This document shows positions 21,363 through 33,289 of a stretch of 64,000 nt of DNA, in pieces. The DNA is taken from positions 1-64,000 of the forward strand of contig QAOA01008705.1 of assembly GCA_003255065.1 (NCBI GenBank), written 5' to 3'. The translations under genes and the position numbers were made by a program. The notes under the pieces were generated by a model that did no database searches, was not told where the DNA came from, and was given only the letters and a program-made list of their open reading frames with translations. Position 1 is the stretch's first letter. Each line of letters starts with the position of its first letter. Source of the stretch: Cercis canadensis. Lineage: Eukaryota; Streptophyta; Magnoliopsida; Fabales; Fabaceae.

Positions 21363-22135
21363 CTATAAAGCATGATCCATGTAGTCATTTTATTCTATTC
21401 GGTGATAAAAAAAAAAAAAAAAAAANAAAAAAAAAAAATCATTTTACTCATACAATTATCATTTCCATTCTAATTCTAATTTTTCAAAAGATTCTACATA
21501 TATAAAACTTAAGTTCAACTGAGTGATACATAACTATTTGGACTAAAAAACTCGTAAAACTTGATATCAATAAGATATAAATACAGTTTTTTTTTTTTTT
21601 GTCATTAGATAGATATAATTGATTTTCTAGATGGGGGAATGTGGGGATGAGGATTTAAACCAAGAAAATCAACTTTCTTAGGAGATCTATAGATTAATTA
21701 TACTGTGTGTATGCTTCTGTAAAATAAATAATTAAGATAATTCACCTGCAAATATATCATAATATGATAATGGGAGAGATGCTATTTGCTGCTGAAGTTT
21801 CAACTGAATTAGCTGAACTTATCAATTTCACTTTTTAAAACACATTATGGTATGGTATAGCCAGAACATTCAAGAAAAATTCAATTGAAATTTCCATCAA
21901 ATATACTTTTTTAGAATTATCAAGTTTATAGAATTCAATTCAAAGGTTATCAAAGGAGGCAAAAAAAAAAAAATTAATTTAAATATTGTTGTACTTAATA
22001 ATTTATTTTGAAATTTAATTTTTATGATTGAAAGCAGAATAGTAATTGAAAATAAAATCCAAGCTGAATTCAACATAATTTACTACAAAAGTAGAAGCAC
22101 AGTAACAAATAAAATATGTATTTAATATGTATTAC
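21363..22135 (-). other. Intron, AT-rich, no recognisable gene
   Basis: Contains A-runs (with an isolated N at 21426 inside a poly-A run, so the length there is uncertain) and a T-run at 21588-21600. No TE ends recognised. Confidence 0.5.
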
Positions 22136-22563
22136 CTTTCGCCAAAAGGAGTAGGAATATTGTCTTCAGTCATTATTATCTCTTCCATCATGGAACATTC
22201 CTTAATTACAAGGTTTCGGAGTTTGTCAAGACTTTTTGCCAATGATGGTGAAAAAAAAAATGGTAGCCATTCACATCCAACATAGATTTCCTGCAAATTT
22301 GGACAGCTGAACAATACACTAGGCGAACCAAGTGTGTCTCCAGAAATCTGTTCTCGATATTTACAATTGGTAATCATCAACGTCTCAAGACTCTGAATTG
22401 TGCTCTTTATGTGACATGGAAAAATGAATTCTGGGCAGTTGCGAGTCTCAATCTTCCTTAGTTTACCAAAGGAAGTTGGAGAAAGTAGTTGCTGCCAATG
22501 ACATATTGTATTCAACTTATCCACATCAATGATAATCAATTCCTCCAAGTTAGGGAACATAAC
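22136..22563 (-). pseudogene. LRR exon of the resistance pseudogene
   Basis: Starts VMFPNLEELIIIDVDKLNTI; continues FGKLRKIETRNCPEFIFPCH, QSLETLMITNCKYREQI, FSCPNLQEIYVGCEWLPFFF and KLRNLVIKECSMMEEIIMTE. Acceptor TGTAG before 22563, donor AAAG/GTAAT after 22136. This exon is open throughout and is the best preserved of the set. Confidence 0.85.
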
Positions 22564-24263
22564 CTACAACAGAAGGTCTACGTAGTCAAAGCAAAATGGA
22601 AACAATTTTTAAATAGTTTGGAGTCATAAAGAGATATGTTTGATTTAGAAAAGAAAACTAATAATAGCTTATGACCTGCCGAGGCTCTCCAAATTAGTGA
22701 AAGTTTAAAGTCGGTTTACCAAATCTACTTGTAGCATAAGGCAACACCAAGTCGAACCAAATGATTACTCTAATTAGTGAATTAGATTTAGGACCATATA
22801 AACAGGGGGTTTTATTTGTATAAGTGATCAACAGAAAGTGATTTAAAAGTAGTAAACCTTAAGGAAAACAATCAATCCAAGTCTAACTAATTTTGATTTT
22901 AATCCATCCTTGATTTCAAAGAATCCATTCAATTATTAACCTAGTTCTTGGCCTTAGAACACGTCAAGAAGCCTCTCACTGCTCTATGGATGTCCACTGG
23001 TTAAGCAACCAGAATTTGGATCAACTAAGACTAAGCACTCATTCAAATCAAGTTTTACCTAAGTCCAGAATCCAGCCAAGGGTAAACAATCAGTCCAAAA
23101 GCTTAGAAACATTGATTAACCTTTAATTTCCTTTTTTATCACATGCAATTAAGCAATCAACACATGAAAATCCAAATCCGAATTTAAGTAATTCAAATAG
23201 AATATTTCAGAGGAAGGAAAGCAGTAGATTAACCACTAAATGAATAATAATCAAAACATAATCTCAGAATTAATAATCAGAACAGCCAAAACCTGAATTG
23301 ATTTGAGTATTCAGCCCTCCATCAACAAGAGGAACAAAGTTTACAAAGAACTTAGAGAGAAAACTTAGAGACTAAGAAAACAATAAAAGCTGTCTACAAA
23401 ATATCTTACAAAATATCCTAATTAATTTTGGCTGCCTCTTTCTGAGCATATAAACCTCCAAAAATACATGCACACCCACACTTATTCCCATGGGCCTTAG
23501 CTTCCATTGGGCTGTGGTTTGGGCTCAATTGGACTTGTAATGAGGAAGTTAGGCCCATTTAAGTGTCAATAGGTCCCTGGAACCTTCAGCCAACTTTGAT
23601 AGACAATAAGACTATCTAAACGACACAATTCAGTGAACTGGTCTTCATAACAATTGAATCTCTGTGTCTTAGCTTTCTAATGGGACCAGTTTAAAGTCTA
23701 TACCACGCCTACACCTCAAGTTATGGATCACTGCATGCGGGTCAGGATCCTGCGATAGCATCTATTCTCTGGTTTCCAGGCTGCATATGACCAGCTAGAC
23801 ATTCAAATTAGACTTGGGGCTCTGAATCAAAGTTGTAGAGATTTCTCTTAGCTTTCCTACAAGGTAAGATTCAAAATTATTAGATATCCAAACTTAAGTT
23901 ATGCATGAAACACAGAGACAACATAAAATGTCCAGTATTGCTAAAAAATATAATTAGGCACAATTGGATCCAAAGTCATGAAATGTGGTCTAAGCCCACT
24001 CAATTCAGCCCAAAAGAGGTTTAAAAGACTAAATATGAGGGTTAACTACTGTATAAAAAGTATGTTCATCAATAGCCTCACCTTTTATATGCATGAACAA
24101 GCTTTAAAGTAATGATTATCGTTATTTTCCACTTTGATTCATCTTATGGAAAACAGTAAAGGGAGAAACCCAAGTAATATCGAAGTATACGTACAGAAGC
24201 AAATAAAATCATTTCCCAGCATATATGATATGTAAAAGTATGAGGAGAAAGATAAAAATCTAC
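22564..24263 (-). other. Intron, 1.7 kb, possibly containing an old insertion
   Basis: No ORF of interest. The stretch of about 22.8-24.06 kb has a character unlike the flanking introns (higher GC, and GAGCATATAAACC near 23450 as a possible reversed TATA), suggesting a decayed LTR-type insertion, but no matching ends or target duplication were found. Confidence 0.35.
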
Positions 24264-25048
24264 CTCATCGCTGGAAGAAGGATTGGTATTGTCTTCTCTT
24301 ATGATTATCTCTTCCATCATGAGACACTTCTTTATTTTGAGCTTTTGGAGTTTGCTAAGATTTTTTGCCACAGATGCTGGAAACAAATATTTTAGCATTT
24401 CACATCTTTTGACACTCATGTGTTGCAACTCGGAAAGCATAACATTCCTGGTAGACCACTATTCCCACCTTGAAGATCAAATACCTGTTCCAGAGATTTA
24501 CAATCAGTAATCAACAATGTCTCCAGACTCTGAAATCTGCTCCCTATGTGACTGATGCAACTAAGAAACTAAGAGTAAGAACTGGTTTATTTGATTGATA
24601 GCAACACCAACGTCGTTGCTGTTTATATAGGGATACAGTACTACCGCCAAGGCTATCTGATAGAGATAGCTACCTAGCATATCCTAACTAACTAAGATAA
24701 ATACTACTATTGATAAAGCATATAAATATAGCAGCAAGAGTCCTCCTTCTTCATGTAGCATAGAGTCCCACTGCATGCAACCTTGCTCACGCATAATGTG
24801 GGTTGGGTTTAGGAACTCGGGTACTGACTCATGTGGTGTTGACTCAGTCACTGACTCGGCTATTGACTCGATTGCCCCACGTATCAGTGACATGGAAAAA
24901 TGGTCATGAGTTCCGAACAATTTTTAATCTCAAGCTTTCTAAGTTTGTCAAACGACTTTGGACGAAGTTGTTGCTGCCAGTGCCATATTGTATTGATCAA
25001 CTTAAGTACATATCTGATAGTCATCTCCTCCAACCTTGGGAACATAAC
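24264..25048 (-). pseudogene. LRR exon of the resistance pseudogene, interrupted by a solo LTR
   Basis: Acceptor TGTAG, then VMFPRLEEMTIRYVLKLINT and FDKLRKLEIKNCSELMTIFP up to 24892. After the inserted LTR it resumes at 24552 with FQSLETLLITDCKSLEQVFD, then after a frameshift LQHMSVKRCEMLKYLFPASV and LKIKKCLMMEEIIIRE. Donor GAG/GTAGA at 24263. Confidence 0.8.
24553..24886 (-). mobile_element. Solo LTR or TRIM, 334 bp, in an LRR exon
   Basis: Flanked by the 5-bp direct repeat GTGAC (24548-24552 and 24887-24891). The ends are TGATGCAAC and CACGTATCA, TG...CA with TGAT/ATCA inverted repeats. A TATA-like CTATATAAACAG on the minus strand (near 24620) suggests minus orientation. It is non-coding; excising it with one GTGAC restores the LRR exon order. 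Confidence 0.82.
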
Positions 25049-26230
25049 CTACAAAACATAATCCACAAGCACTCAAGGAAAAATCGGAAACATTTTTGAA
25101 ACAACTACAACTTAATAATTAAAAATATATTTTTCATTATTTCAATCTGTGGCTTATCTTTATTTTGATAAAAGACAAATGTTTCTTAATTGTTTCTTTC
25201 TTTTCTTTTTTGTCTCCCCTTATATCTTTGTATATGTTTTTACAGAGAATTGTCTAAATAAAATTGAAGGTTGTATTGAAATGAAGGGAGTTCTTGTACT
25301 TCAGGTTTGAATATGAGGTTTGAATATGAGGTTTGAATTCATTAAGATGAAAAGTGAATTCCTATCACTAGAAATGTAAACACAAAATAAACTCACATTA
25401 CATACATACGCAATATTATTTTATTTTTCAGCTTACTATTTAGGAATAAAATTGATAAGTTATTTCCCTATGAAAGGCAAAAAATAGAGGAACAAGAAAA
25501 GACAATAGGATGAATAATAGATGTAAAGGATTCTACAAGTTCTTTTTTTTTTTTTTTTTTTTTTTCTTTNTCTTTTTTTTTTTCTTTTTTCTTTAACGGG
25601 TAGAGGGGAAGGGGGGGAAGATAACAAAACAACATCAATGATATCTTCATCTTCCGTTTGGCACTAGTATTGACTTTTAATGTTAATTTTAACAATTATT
25701 GTGAAACCAATATTTCGTAAAAATATTCAAAATTCTGCTTCTAAATAAGTACTAGGAATATTTATCAAATAAATAATTTTTCCAAAAGAAAAAAAGGATT
25801 TAAATAAATAGCCAAGGTATCAAATATCACATATATATTAATTATTATAAAAATAAAAAATGTTACTTATACACCTCAGTTTTATATTATATTGAGCAGA
25901 AATTGAATCTGGGCTATCCATAAAAAAAAAAAAAATTAAATAAGTCCAGTTAAAATTGTAAGGTAGTTAACAAATATAGTACCATATGGTATAGAATTGA
26001 AGTATATGAGTACCACAACTCAAATCAAATATATGATAATTAAATCAAATGAAAAATATAAAAATAAAATTTAAATAATAATAATATCTCAAAAAAAATA
26101 CAAAAAATAATATGATATAGTTCTAAAGAAAAAAAAAATTATTTTTATGAAATAAATCAATCCAAAAAAATTAATGACCACTCACTCTCAATCTCTCTCA
26201 CTTAATTCTGGTTTAGGGAAGAACACAAAC
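25049..26230 (-). other. Intron, AT-rich
   Basis: Contains long T-runs at 25540-25595 with an isolated N at 25570 (length uncertain) and numerous A-runs. No gene or TE recognised. Confidence 0.55.
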
Positions 26231-28918
26231 CTTGTCATTGAAAAATGAGATGTGAGTGCAAGGAATATTGTCCCCTGTAACTATTATGGGATCCATATCA
26301 GTTGAGAACTGCTTTTGTTGAGCACAAGAATTTGTCTCATCTTCATAACAGAAACTAACTAGTTCAGGTAGCGATTCTAATGTTAAGGAACGCAGTTCAG
26401 GAAAATGGAGCACTTTTTCATCATCCGAAACTACTTCCTCCGTAGCAGTGAAAACTGAGAAGAGGCTCTTCATTTTACGACAATCAACTACCAAGATCTT
26501 TTTTAGTATGGAGAAGGATTCTTCTGCAAGAGGACCATTCCATAATTTTTTCAAGTTCTTCGCCGATTCGATGTGCAACAACTCCAAGTTGGGGAACATA
26601 TCAATAGCACGGCTCGGCCCTGATGACTCAACTACGGTTTGAATTTAGTTGCGGCATACCTTCTTCATTTATTCCCGGAACAACATTTTCAGCACCTTTC
26701 GAATGGAACAAGCGTAAATACTCGACACTGTCCAGCAACCTTTTGACATCGTGCCATAAGTGAATGCGGGTACTGAGATTGAGTTCCAAGTCCCTTGATG
26801 TATCAACAGACCACGTATAGCGGAAATTTCCTATGGTTACATTGTACCTTTGTAACCTCTGAAGGACAAGGTCCTTTGGAACCATTTTTTCATCACGAAT
26901 ACATACTTCTAAAGTGGTCAACCGAGGCAAATCATTTAGCTCAGCAAGACTAGCATTACATTGCTGGTTGTTTGAATCATCAACATACCACTGAATAGGC
27001 CTTGGAGGTACAGCTACCCTAATTTTCTCAAGCTTGATAAGACACTTGGTGGGATCAATTCAAGTCTGTAACAGCCCATCAAGTCTAGTAATTGCAGCTG
27101 AGTCAATTGCCCTAGCTCTTGGGGCAACTGCATAATCTTAGAGAACCTAAGAGTGAGAACTTTTAAACCCTTCAACTCTCCAATTTTTGCGATGTCTTCC
27201 AAAACATTTGAATCAAGATGCAAGGTGTAGAGGTTGCTTAAGAGACTGATAAATGAAGGCAAGGAATCAAATCACTCTCCAGTCAAATTCAATACTCTCA
27301 GACGATACATTCCTTTAAAAAAAATTCTTTGGCAGTTTCAAAGGAGAGTATTCATTGTTTTGATGAAAAAGAGGTTTGGACCGTGTAGCCCTTCAGGAAG
27401 CTCATCAATCTCAGTTCCATGTAAAATAATTGTTCTGCAATTCTCCAATTGATTTTTTTCAGGCCATTCTTCTAATTTTTTATGTCTTTTCATGAAGAGA
27501 TGTTGATGCTTAGATGCTACGATTATGGCAACATCTTGGACAACATCATGCATTACAAAACTCTCTCTAAAAGAAGAATCTTGTAATAGACATATGTCTT
27601 TCAATTTTCGAATGCATGTATCAAAGCTATTTCGAGCATCTTCCATGTTATAAATGTTTTTAAACAAACCCAGGCCAACAGAAATCTTGAACGAATCTGT
27701 AATCGAAGAATTGGATGCCATCTCACCACAAAGCAAGAAAATTGACTTAAGGAGTTCATTTTCTAAATTTTCATAACTCACTTCAATTGGTTTATAGATA
27801 GCACTCTCCATACCTGTAATATAAACTGGAGTAGGATCTCTTAATCGTCGTAAGACACCCTTTCACTCTGTTATGCTCTTTTTTTTCAATGAACTCGCAA
27901 CCGTCACAATGGGAACTGGCAGCCCACCACACTCTTCAGCAACCTTAGTGGCTATTGACAATAATTCACCACTTACAGCAGATTCATCAAATTGGGCCTT
28001 ATCGACAAATAACTTCCAAGCTTCATTTTCTGGCAAGACTTGTAACAAGAAATCTTTATGAGAATTCATTTTATCAGATAATACCTCTCGACTTCTAGAA
28101 GTAATTAAGATTTTCAAACCCTTATGCTGCTTTACAGAAGGGATGCCTATTTCATCGAACTTAAGCTCTGTCCAAAGATCATCCAATAGTACAAGAACTC
28201 TTTCCTCTTTCATAATTAACCTATCATGTAGACGATCACCTCTTACAAACATACTTTCCTCCTTAAATTCGATCGCTAACTTGGCAGCAATCTGTTCTTG
28301 GATTTCCTTAATCTCTGGGTTCTGTGTGACGAATGCCAAGACTACCACATCAAATAGCTTGTCATGTTGAGCTTTCTGAGTAACCTCTTTCACTAGAGTG
28401 GTCTTGCCTACACCGCCTAAACCATACAAACCGATCATGTGTAGATTAGGATCGTTCAGTGCCTCCATAATGTTCTCAAGTACTAAAACCCTCTATACAA
28501 ATTGCTCCCCAACTATGGTTGAGGAAGACGCCCCTATCAAATTTCGAGCTTCTCTATAAGAAACCCGATCAAAATTTCACTTCATCTTGATTTCGACTAT
28601 TTCCTCCTTCATCTTCTTTGATCGTCTACTCAGTTTATGCCTCAACAACAAATATGGAATGGATCTGCTAGAACAAACTGTCTTTGTGTGGCGTTCATCG
28701 TTATTGAGCTCATCCGCCTTTGGAACTTTCTCATCCACTTGTTTTAGCCAATCCAAAACATCACCTTCAACTAGTTCCCCATTCCTTTCAACAGCATCAA
28801 TTTCGTGTTGCACACATTCTCTTGCACGCTGGAGTTCTGCAGCTTTCGTCTTCAGCTCCTTAACGTTACTGTGGTAGAAAATCACATAGCCCACCTGCTT
28901 TGCTTTCGGTGCCACAGT
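26231..28918 (-). pseudogene. CC-NB-ARC-LRR resistance protein, first exon (pseudogene)
   Basis: Intracellular immune receptor of the CNL class (At4g27190/RPS2-like). On the minus strand: coiled-coil region 28915-28577 (KQVGYVIFYHSNVKELKTKA); NB-ARC with P-loop GLYGLGGVGKTTL (near 28425), kinase-2 VLVLLDDLW (28190), RNBS-B LKILITSRS (28110), GLPL-type CGGLPVPIV (27915); MHD motif SFVMHDVVQDVA (27550); then LRRs to FFNDK and a donor at 26230. It is dead: stops at 28577-28579, 28493-28495, 27863-27865 and near 27264, and frameshifts near 27370 and 27010-26930. Two of the stops are TGA where the family has Trp. There is no ATG: the first residues are replaced by LTR sequence at 28921. The LRR continues in six further exons down to 12808. 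Confidence 0.93.
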
Positions 28919-28922
28919 GTAT

Positions 28923-29560
28923 TGTTAGCCTTACAATTTTGTAGTCTTGTTTTGATGATAACAAAATGTCTCTGTGCTACTAACCTATGTTACTTGTTTA
29001 AGTTCTTATTTAGAACAAGTTAGCAAGAAGCCTTAAGAACTAGTTCTGTCTATTCTTAAGAACTAGTTCTTGCATAAGTGATCTAGTTCTTCTAGAAAAT
29101 AAATATCCAAGTCTGCTAGTGTGGACAAGCTTCTTGAAGACTCCAGTCCTTTCTAGACACCCCAAGAAATTGCCTTAGCCGTTGGTAGAGGAAATTTCCT
29201 CTTGTGGTAACCGTTGTAAGATCCATGTTTTAAGGGATATTTTTTTTGTTTATTCTTACAAAAGGACAAAAGGCATAGTGAATGGTGCACAATGGGACAA
29301 CTGTCAAGGCCAATAGGCGGTTTCCAATGGTCTTTCACACGGTCCTTCACGTGCTCTCCATAGTCTATATCAAGTGAGTGAACCGAGGCTTCAATTGACA
29401 AAGAAGTGATAATGAAAAATTGAGAGAAGATAAAGGTTTCCTTGAGAGATTATTCTTTATCTTCTTCTCTCTTGTTTCTCTCTATAGTAAGAACTTACAT
29501 TTTATTTTTTACTCTGTAAGAGAGTTTTTCAATGAGGTTATATTGACTATTTCTTTAATT
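28923..29560 (+). repeat. LTR-like fragment truncating the resistance gene
   Basis: Starts TGTTAGCCTTACAATTTTG and contains the TTTTGATGATAACAAA block and short repeats of AAGAACTAGTTCT (29037-29070) typical of large plant Copia (SIRE-like) LTRs. It adjoins the truncated resistance-gene start. The right boundary is uncertain and no partner LTR is seen. Confidence 0.5.
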
Positions 29561-29569
29561 CTCCCATAA

Positions 29570-30070
29570 TAATTTTCTATGGTCTCAGATTCCTTCATTT
29601 TTAATATTTCTAATTCCCTTCTAAGATATTGAAATTTAATGGCTCGTACCTTTTCACTTCCTCAATTCTCCTCCTCCAAGATATCTCACGCCTTCTTTGC
29701 AGAGTCAACATTTGTGATCCGTGTAAAAATAGTGTCACACACTGCTTGCTAAATAACAAATAGAGCTTGCGCATCCTTCTATTGATTCTCCTCCAATTTT
29801 TTCTTCTCCACTTCGGACAGAGTAGAAATTTATCTTATGGGGTGTTAAACCCATTTTGAACAATATCCCACAATTTGTGTGAGATAAAATATGTTTTTCA
29901 TTTTAGCTTCCAAAATCATAATTTTCACCAGTAAAAACTAGCAAAAGGACAGAGGAGAAATTGATTGTAGATGCAGCCATGGACTAGAGGAGAAATTTTT
30001 AGTATAGGAGAAATAGAAGGGTGAGTATAGGAAAGAGTTTTGGTGAATTAGCCTTCACGCCCAAATGGAA
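29570..30070 (-). pseudogene. Copia-3 gag fragment
   Basis: On the minus strand: DTIFTRITNVDSAKKA, DILEEE, GSEKVRAIKFQYLRRELEIL and KMKESETIENYYG, a decayed UBN2-type gag of a different Copia family. Stops interrupt it. It ends at about 29570 next to the LTR-like fragment. A primer-binding site follows at 30078-30089. Confidence 0.8.
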
Positions 30071-30077
30071 AGAAGTA

Positions 30078-30089
30078 GCTCTGATACCA
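30078..30089 (-). other. Copia-3 primer-binding site
   Basis: Reverse complement is TGGTATCAGAGC, the initiator Met-tRNA site, between the gag fragment and the LTR on its right. Confidence 0.85.
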
Positions 30090-30091
30090 TT

Positions 30092-30650
30092 ATTAGTTTA
30101 TAGGAAGGATAATAGTAGTGGATGTGAATGTGTATGTGTGATTGGCAAAGGAGTGTGTTTATTAGGAAGTGATATGATAGTGACGTGAAAACTAGTTGAA
30201 AAGCTCAAAATTAATGGAGAAAAGTGATAATTACTCAAAGAAGTAGTTCAAGAAAATAGTTTAATAATTGAAAGAGGTACAAGGCTGAAGTCTCTTTCCT
30301 ACAAGCTTACATCAACTACTAATGCCTATTTATAGGCTTCTCTTAACTGCCCAAGTATGGCGGTTTGTAGTAGATTTTTTTCTTTCCTTATTTCTAGGCT
30401 TTTCTGGTTTGGTTAGTGGCTTTTTATTCAGTTGTTTCTTCTCCTTAGGTCGGTTAGTAGCTGGTCTAGATTTTTCTAGTTTTACAAGTTGGTTTATAGC
30501 TGTTTTTTACGTTGTCTACTTCTAGTATTTTTTACTCCTTGAAGTCGGTGATGAAGTTGAAAGAAGAAGTTTCTGGTAAAGGCTAGAAAGGTGTGCTATT
30601 TTCAATAGGAAGAAATAATAAGACAAAAGGATAAATTGCAACAAATAAAT
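30092..30650 (-). repeat. Copia-3 5' LTR (approximate)
   Basis: Sequence upstream of the primer-binding site on the minus strand, with a TATA-like CCTATAAATAGG (around 30330). The outer end was not located precisely; no second LTR is visible. Confidence 0.5.
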
Positions 30651-30731
30651 TAGTCACAATTCGCATTACCTTCAAACACCAACGGAACAAACTCAGTTCT
30701 TCACTACTCTTTGAACTACACGGCAAGAATA

Positions 30732-32665
30732 GATGAGAGAAAGCCGCGGAGCTCAGGCAAAGGATGGTAATTGAAACAGGGCTCCTTCTCCTTTGACACC
30801 TTCTATGTTAATTTAACTACAACAGATAGTAAATCTAAAATGAAATCAGTTTTGCTTTTTATATATGAAAATGAAAATTAAAGATAGTGAACCAGCACAA
30901 AGCATGAATTCATAAACAAAAATCAGTCATGTTACCTTCAAATGACAGACACCAGTAGAGAAAATTTTTTTGTTCACTACTCTTAGAAGCACACGGCAAA
31001 TTACACTAAAGTAGAAGATAGAACTTTTTTAGGGATTGTTTGAGATTTCAAGGAAAGAAAACACAGAGCAAAGCAAGTGTGATTCAATTGCAATAATTAA
31101 ACAACTCAGCAGAAAGCTGAAAGCAGAGTGAGCTTGGAAAAATGCAGAACTTGTATAATATCAATATGTTCAACTTCCTTTATGAATATGATGGTTTCCT
31201 GGGGGGCGTTTTGTGAATGACATTGTCGTCTGCTTTTCCTTTTCCAATAAGAGTTGGGGAATCTCTGCTTGTGTACACTTGGAATGACTTTATTGCCAGC
31301 CAGAACACATTCATGGAGCCATTCCATTTTCCAATTCGATCCGATCCATTCGTTCGTAGAGCTATTTACTCGATCGCAGACATTTCTGGAACACCTTTAA
31401 CAGAGGGACAAATAGTCAATTTTGAAAGAACTTATTGTCAACCTCTTTCATATATGAATCTATCTGATTCAGAAGGGAAGAACTTGCATCATGCCTCTTT
31501 ACTTTTTCTAGTTGACGATGTCTGATCTAAACTAGTGATCTGGAGGTGAACAAGCTGGGTTGAATGTGTAATACCTACACAATAATAGTGGGTCAAAAGT
31601 CAAGTGGTGATACCCAAACTCCAATATCTAAGTTAGCATGGTCCGAACTAGATAGTGTATGAAATGCTGAAATGAAACAAAAATCCTTATACTTGTGGTA
31701 TGAGATTATTTATAAGTAATAACTAAGAGATACGAAAGACATATAGAAATTTGATGATGTGAGCCTTTGGCTAAATAGGACCTGAATGCACTTAGGCTAA
31801 ATATTGAGTATCTACACTAACAATTGAAAATTAATCTAAAAAAGTACACATCAAGACCAAGAAGCATGCGGTTCTAATTTAATGAAAAAAATCTAGAAGC
31901 ACTATAAATGAAGTCAATGTCAGTGAAAGTAGTAAAAAATATTACACTATCATGCAACCACGATAGACGTAAGTGGAAAACAATGATAAAATATCATGCA
32001 ATTATGTATTAAAAAATTAGAAAACTTTAGATGACTAGAGAATGGGTATGGCAGTGAAAGAAGTCTATATATAGACTTTATAAGCTGAATGTAAAGTGAG
32101 TTTCTCCTTATAGAGGGACTACATCCTCATATACTAGGGACCTCCCCCAAATGTATTAACACTTGTAAACTTTCTCAATATCAATGTAATTTCAATATAG
32201 TACTGCTGCCTCTTGCATGTCTAAAATTCTAACATTTCTTCAAAGCAATAAACCTTGTCTGTCCTTCACTCAACTCACTTTTTATTCCACTAAGTTTTGA
32301 TTAGACTGACTTTAAAGTTTTATATAGAATTCAAATCTTGTATCCATCATGTCACCTTTCATTATAGAACTCACCTTTTTATTTTTTTAAAGTAGGAACT
32401 TAAATTAAATTAAAGCATAGAAACAGAGTTCACAACTATAGTTAGGTTTCATTACAGTCATCCAGAATTGAAGGAGATATATTTAAATTAATTATGTAAT
32501 AGCAATCAACTAAATTATGTATCAAAATCTAAGTAAGAAAAAATATGATGACATTATTAAAATTAGCATTATTTCATTTAACACAATTTATAAAATATTA
32601 TAACACCAAAAAAATTATAAAATATTACAGGTTTCAATAATAAAGGTTTAAACTTTAAACTCTTT
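30732..32665. repeat. Duplicated non-coding segment, copy 1
   Basis: Shares with copy 2 (34111-36235) GATGAGAGAAAGCC, CTCCTTTGACACCTTCTAT, the stretch around AATGCAGAACTTG, and downstream AAATGTATTAACACTT and TTTCATTTAACACAATTT. It contains a plastid insert (31322-31491) and about 310 bp after it (about 31510-31822) absent from copy 2. It may derive from the upstream region of resistance genes in the cluster, but this is only inferred from position. Confidence 0.75.
31322..31491 (+). pseudogene. ycf2: Plastid ycf2 fragment in the nucleus (NUPT)
   Basis: About 170 bp encode [40 protein letters not shown] and [10 protein letters not shown], an internal piece of the plastid Ycf2 protein, with one visible residue change (Tyr for Asp before MNLSD). 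Copy 2 of the surrounding duplication at 34767-34770 reads GAGCCATGCCTC straight through, giving the empty site. The insert boundaries show only AT/CAT microhomology, consistent with end-joining capture. Confidence 0.88.
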
Positions 32666-33173
32666 TTTTTTTTTTTGAGAAAACGGGTTTAACTTTATCC
32701 ATTGTCAATGTAAAATTGGTTTACACTATCATCTATGAAATAATGTCAAATCTTAAAATAAACTAAGATATTTTATCAAAAATAAATGGCTTTAACAATA
32801 ATTTTTTTCTATATTGAATGACTGCTGTAATATATGCAAATAACTCATGCTTTTAAATAATAGATTAACGGACACATATTTTTTTTTCTGTTTAACTCAA
32901 GTTCGTGACTTAGGATCCATTGGAATCGATCTTAAAAGTGGTGCTTGTATTTTAGCTGAATAAACCAGCCACCAACAAGCCTCCCTTTTTATCAACAGTG
33001 TTCTTTTTCAGTTTGTCCTTGCAAAACAAATTGTACCCAAATCTTAGGTGTTAGTCTTGTGTCAATGCAAGAATTTTTCTAAATTGAGAGAGACTGAGCC
33101 AAGAGCCTCGGCACAACTATTATTCCCATTGAGCCAAAGGCAACCTATCTTTCATGTACTACCGGTTATGTAT
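32666..33173. other. No gene; AT-rich spacer
   Basis: Runs of T and low-complexity AT. No ORF or TE ends recognised. Confidence 0.45.
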
Positions 33174-33271
33174 TTTTTTTTTTTTTTTGTTAAATGATGG
33201 CAAGGAGATTCGAACCCTTAACTTCCTGCATATTACCAAAACCCTTCATCACTAGACTACACCTAGTGGCT
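33174..33271 (-). mobile_element. tRNA-derived SINE with target-site duplication
   Basis: On the minus strand it has TAGTCTAGTGATGAAGGG (A-box-like) and GGTTCGAATCTCC (B box of RNA polymerase III), ending in TTAAC plus a poly-A tail (33174-33188 as T). Flanked by a 17-bp target duplication TACTACC-TTATGTAT at 33157-33173 and 33272-33288 with two mismatches. About 98 bp, within the range of short plant SINEs. Confidence 0.82.
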
Positions 33272-33289
33272 TACTACCATTTATGTATC

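Noticed and set aside
24684..24920. Minus-strand 78-codon ORF
   Set aside because: It spans the joint between the solo LTR and the LRR exon, so it is an accidental fusion.
29037..29070. Short repeats of AAGAACTAGTTCT as a CRISPR-like or operator array
   Set aside because: Two palindromic repeats inside an LTR; no spacer structure, and the genome is a plant.
31217..31525. Complete 102-codon plus-strand ORF as a nuclear gene
   Set aside because: Its middle is a plastid ycf2 fragment and its ends come from flanking non-coding DNA; the empty copy at 34.77 kb lacks it.
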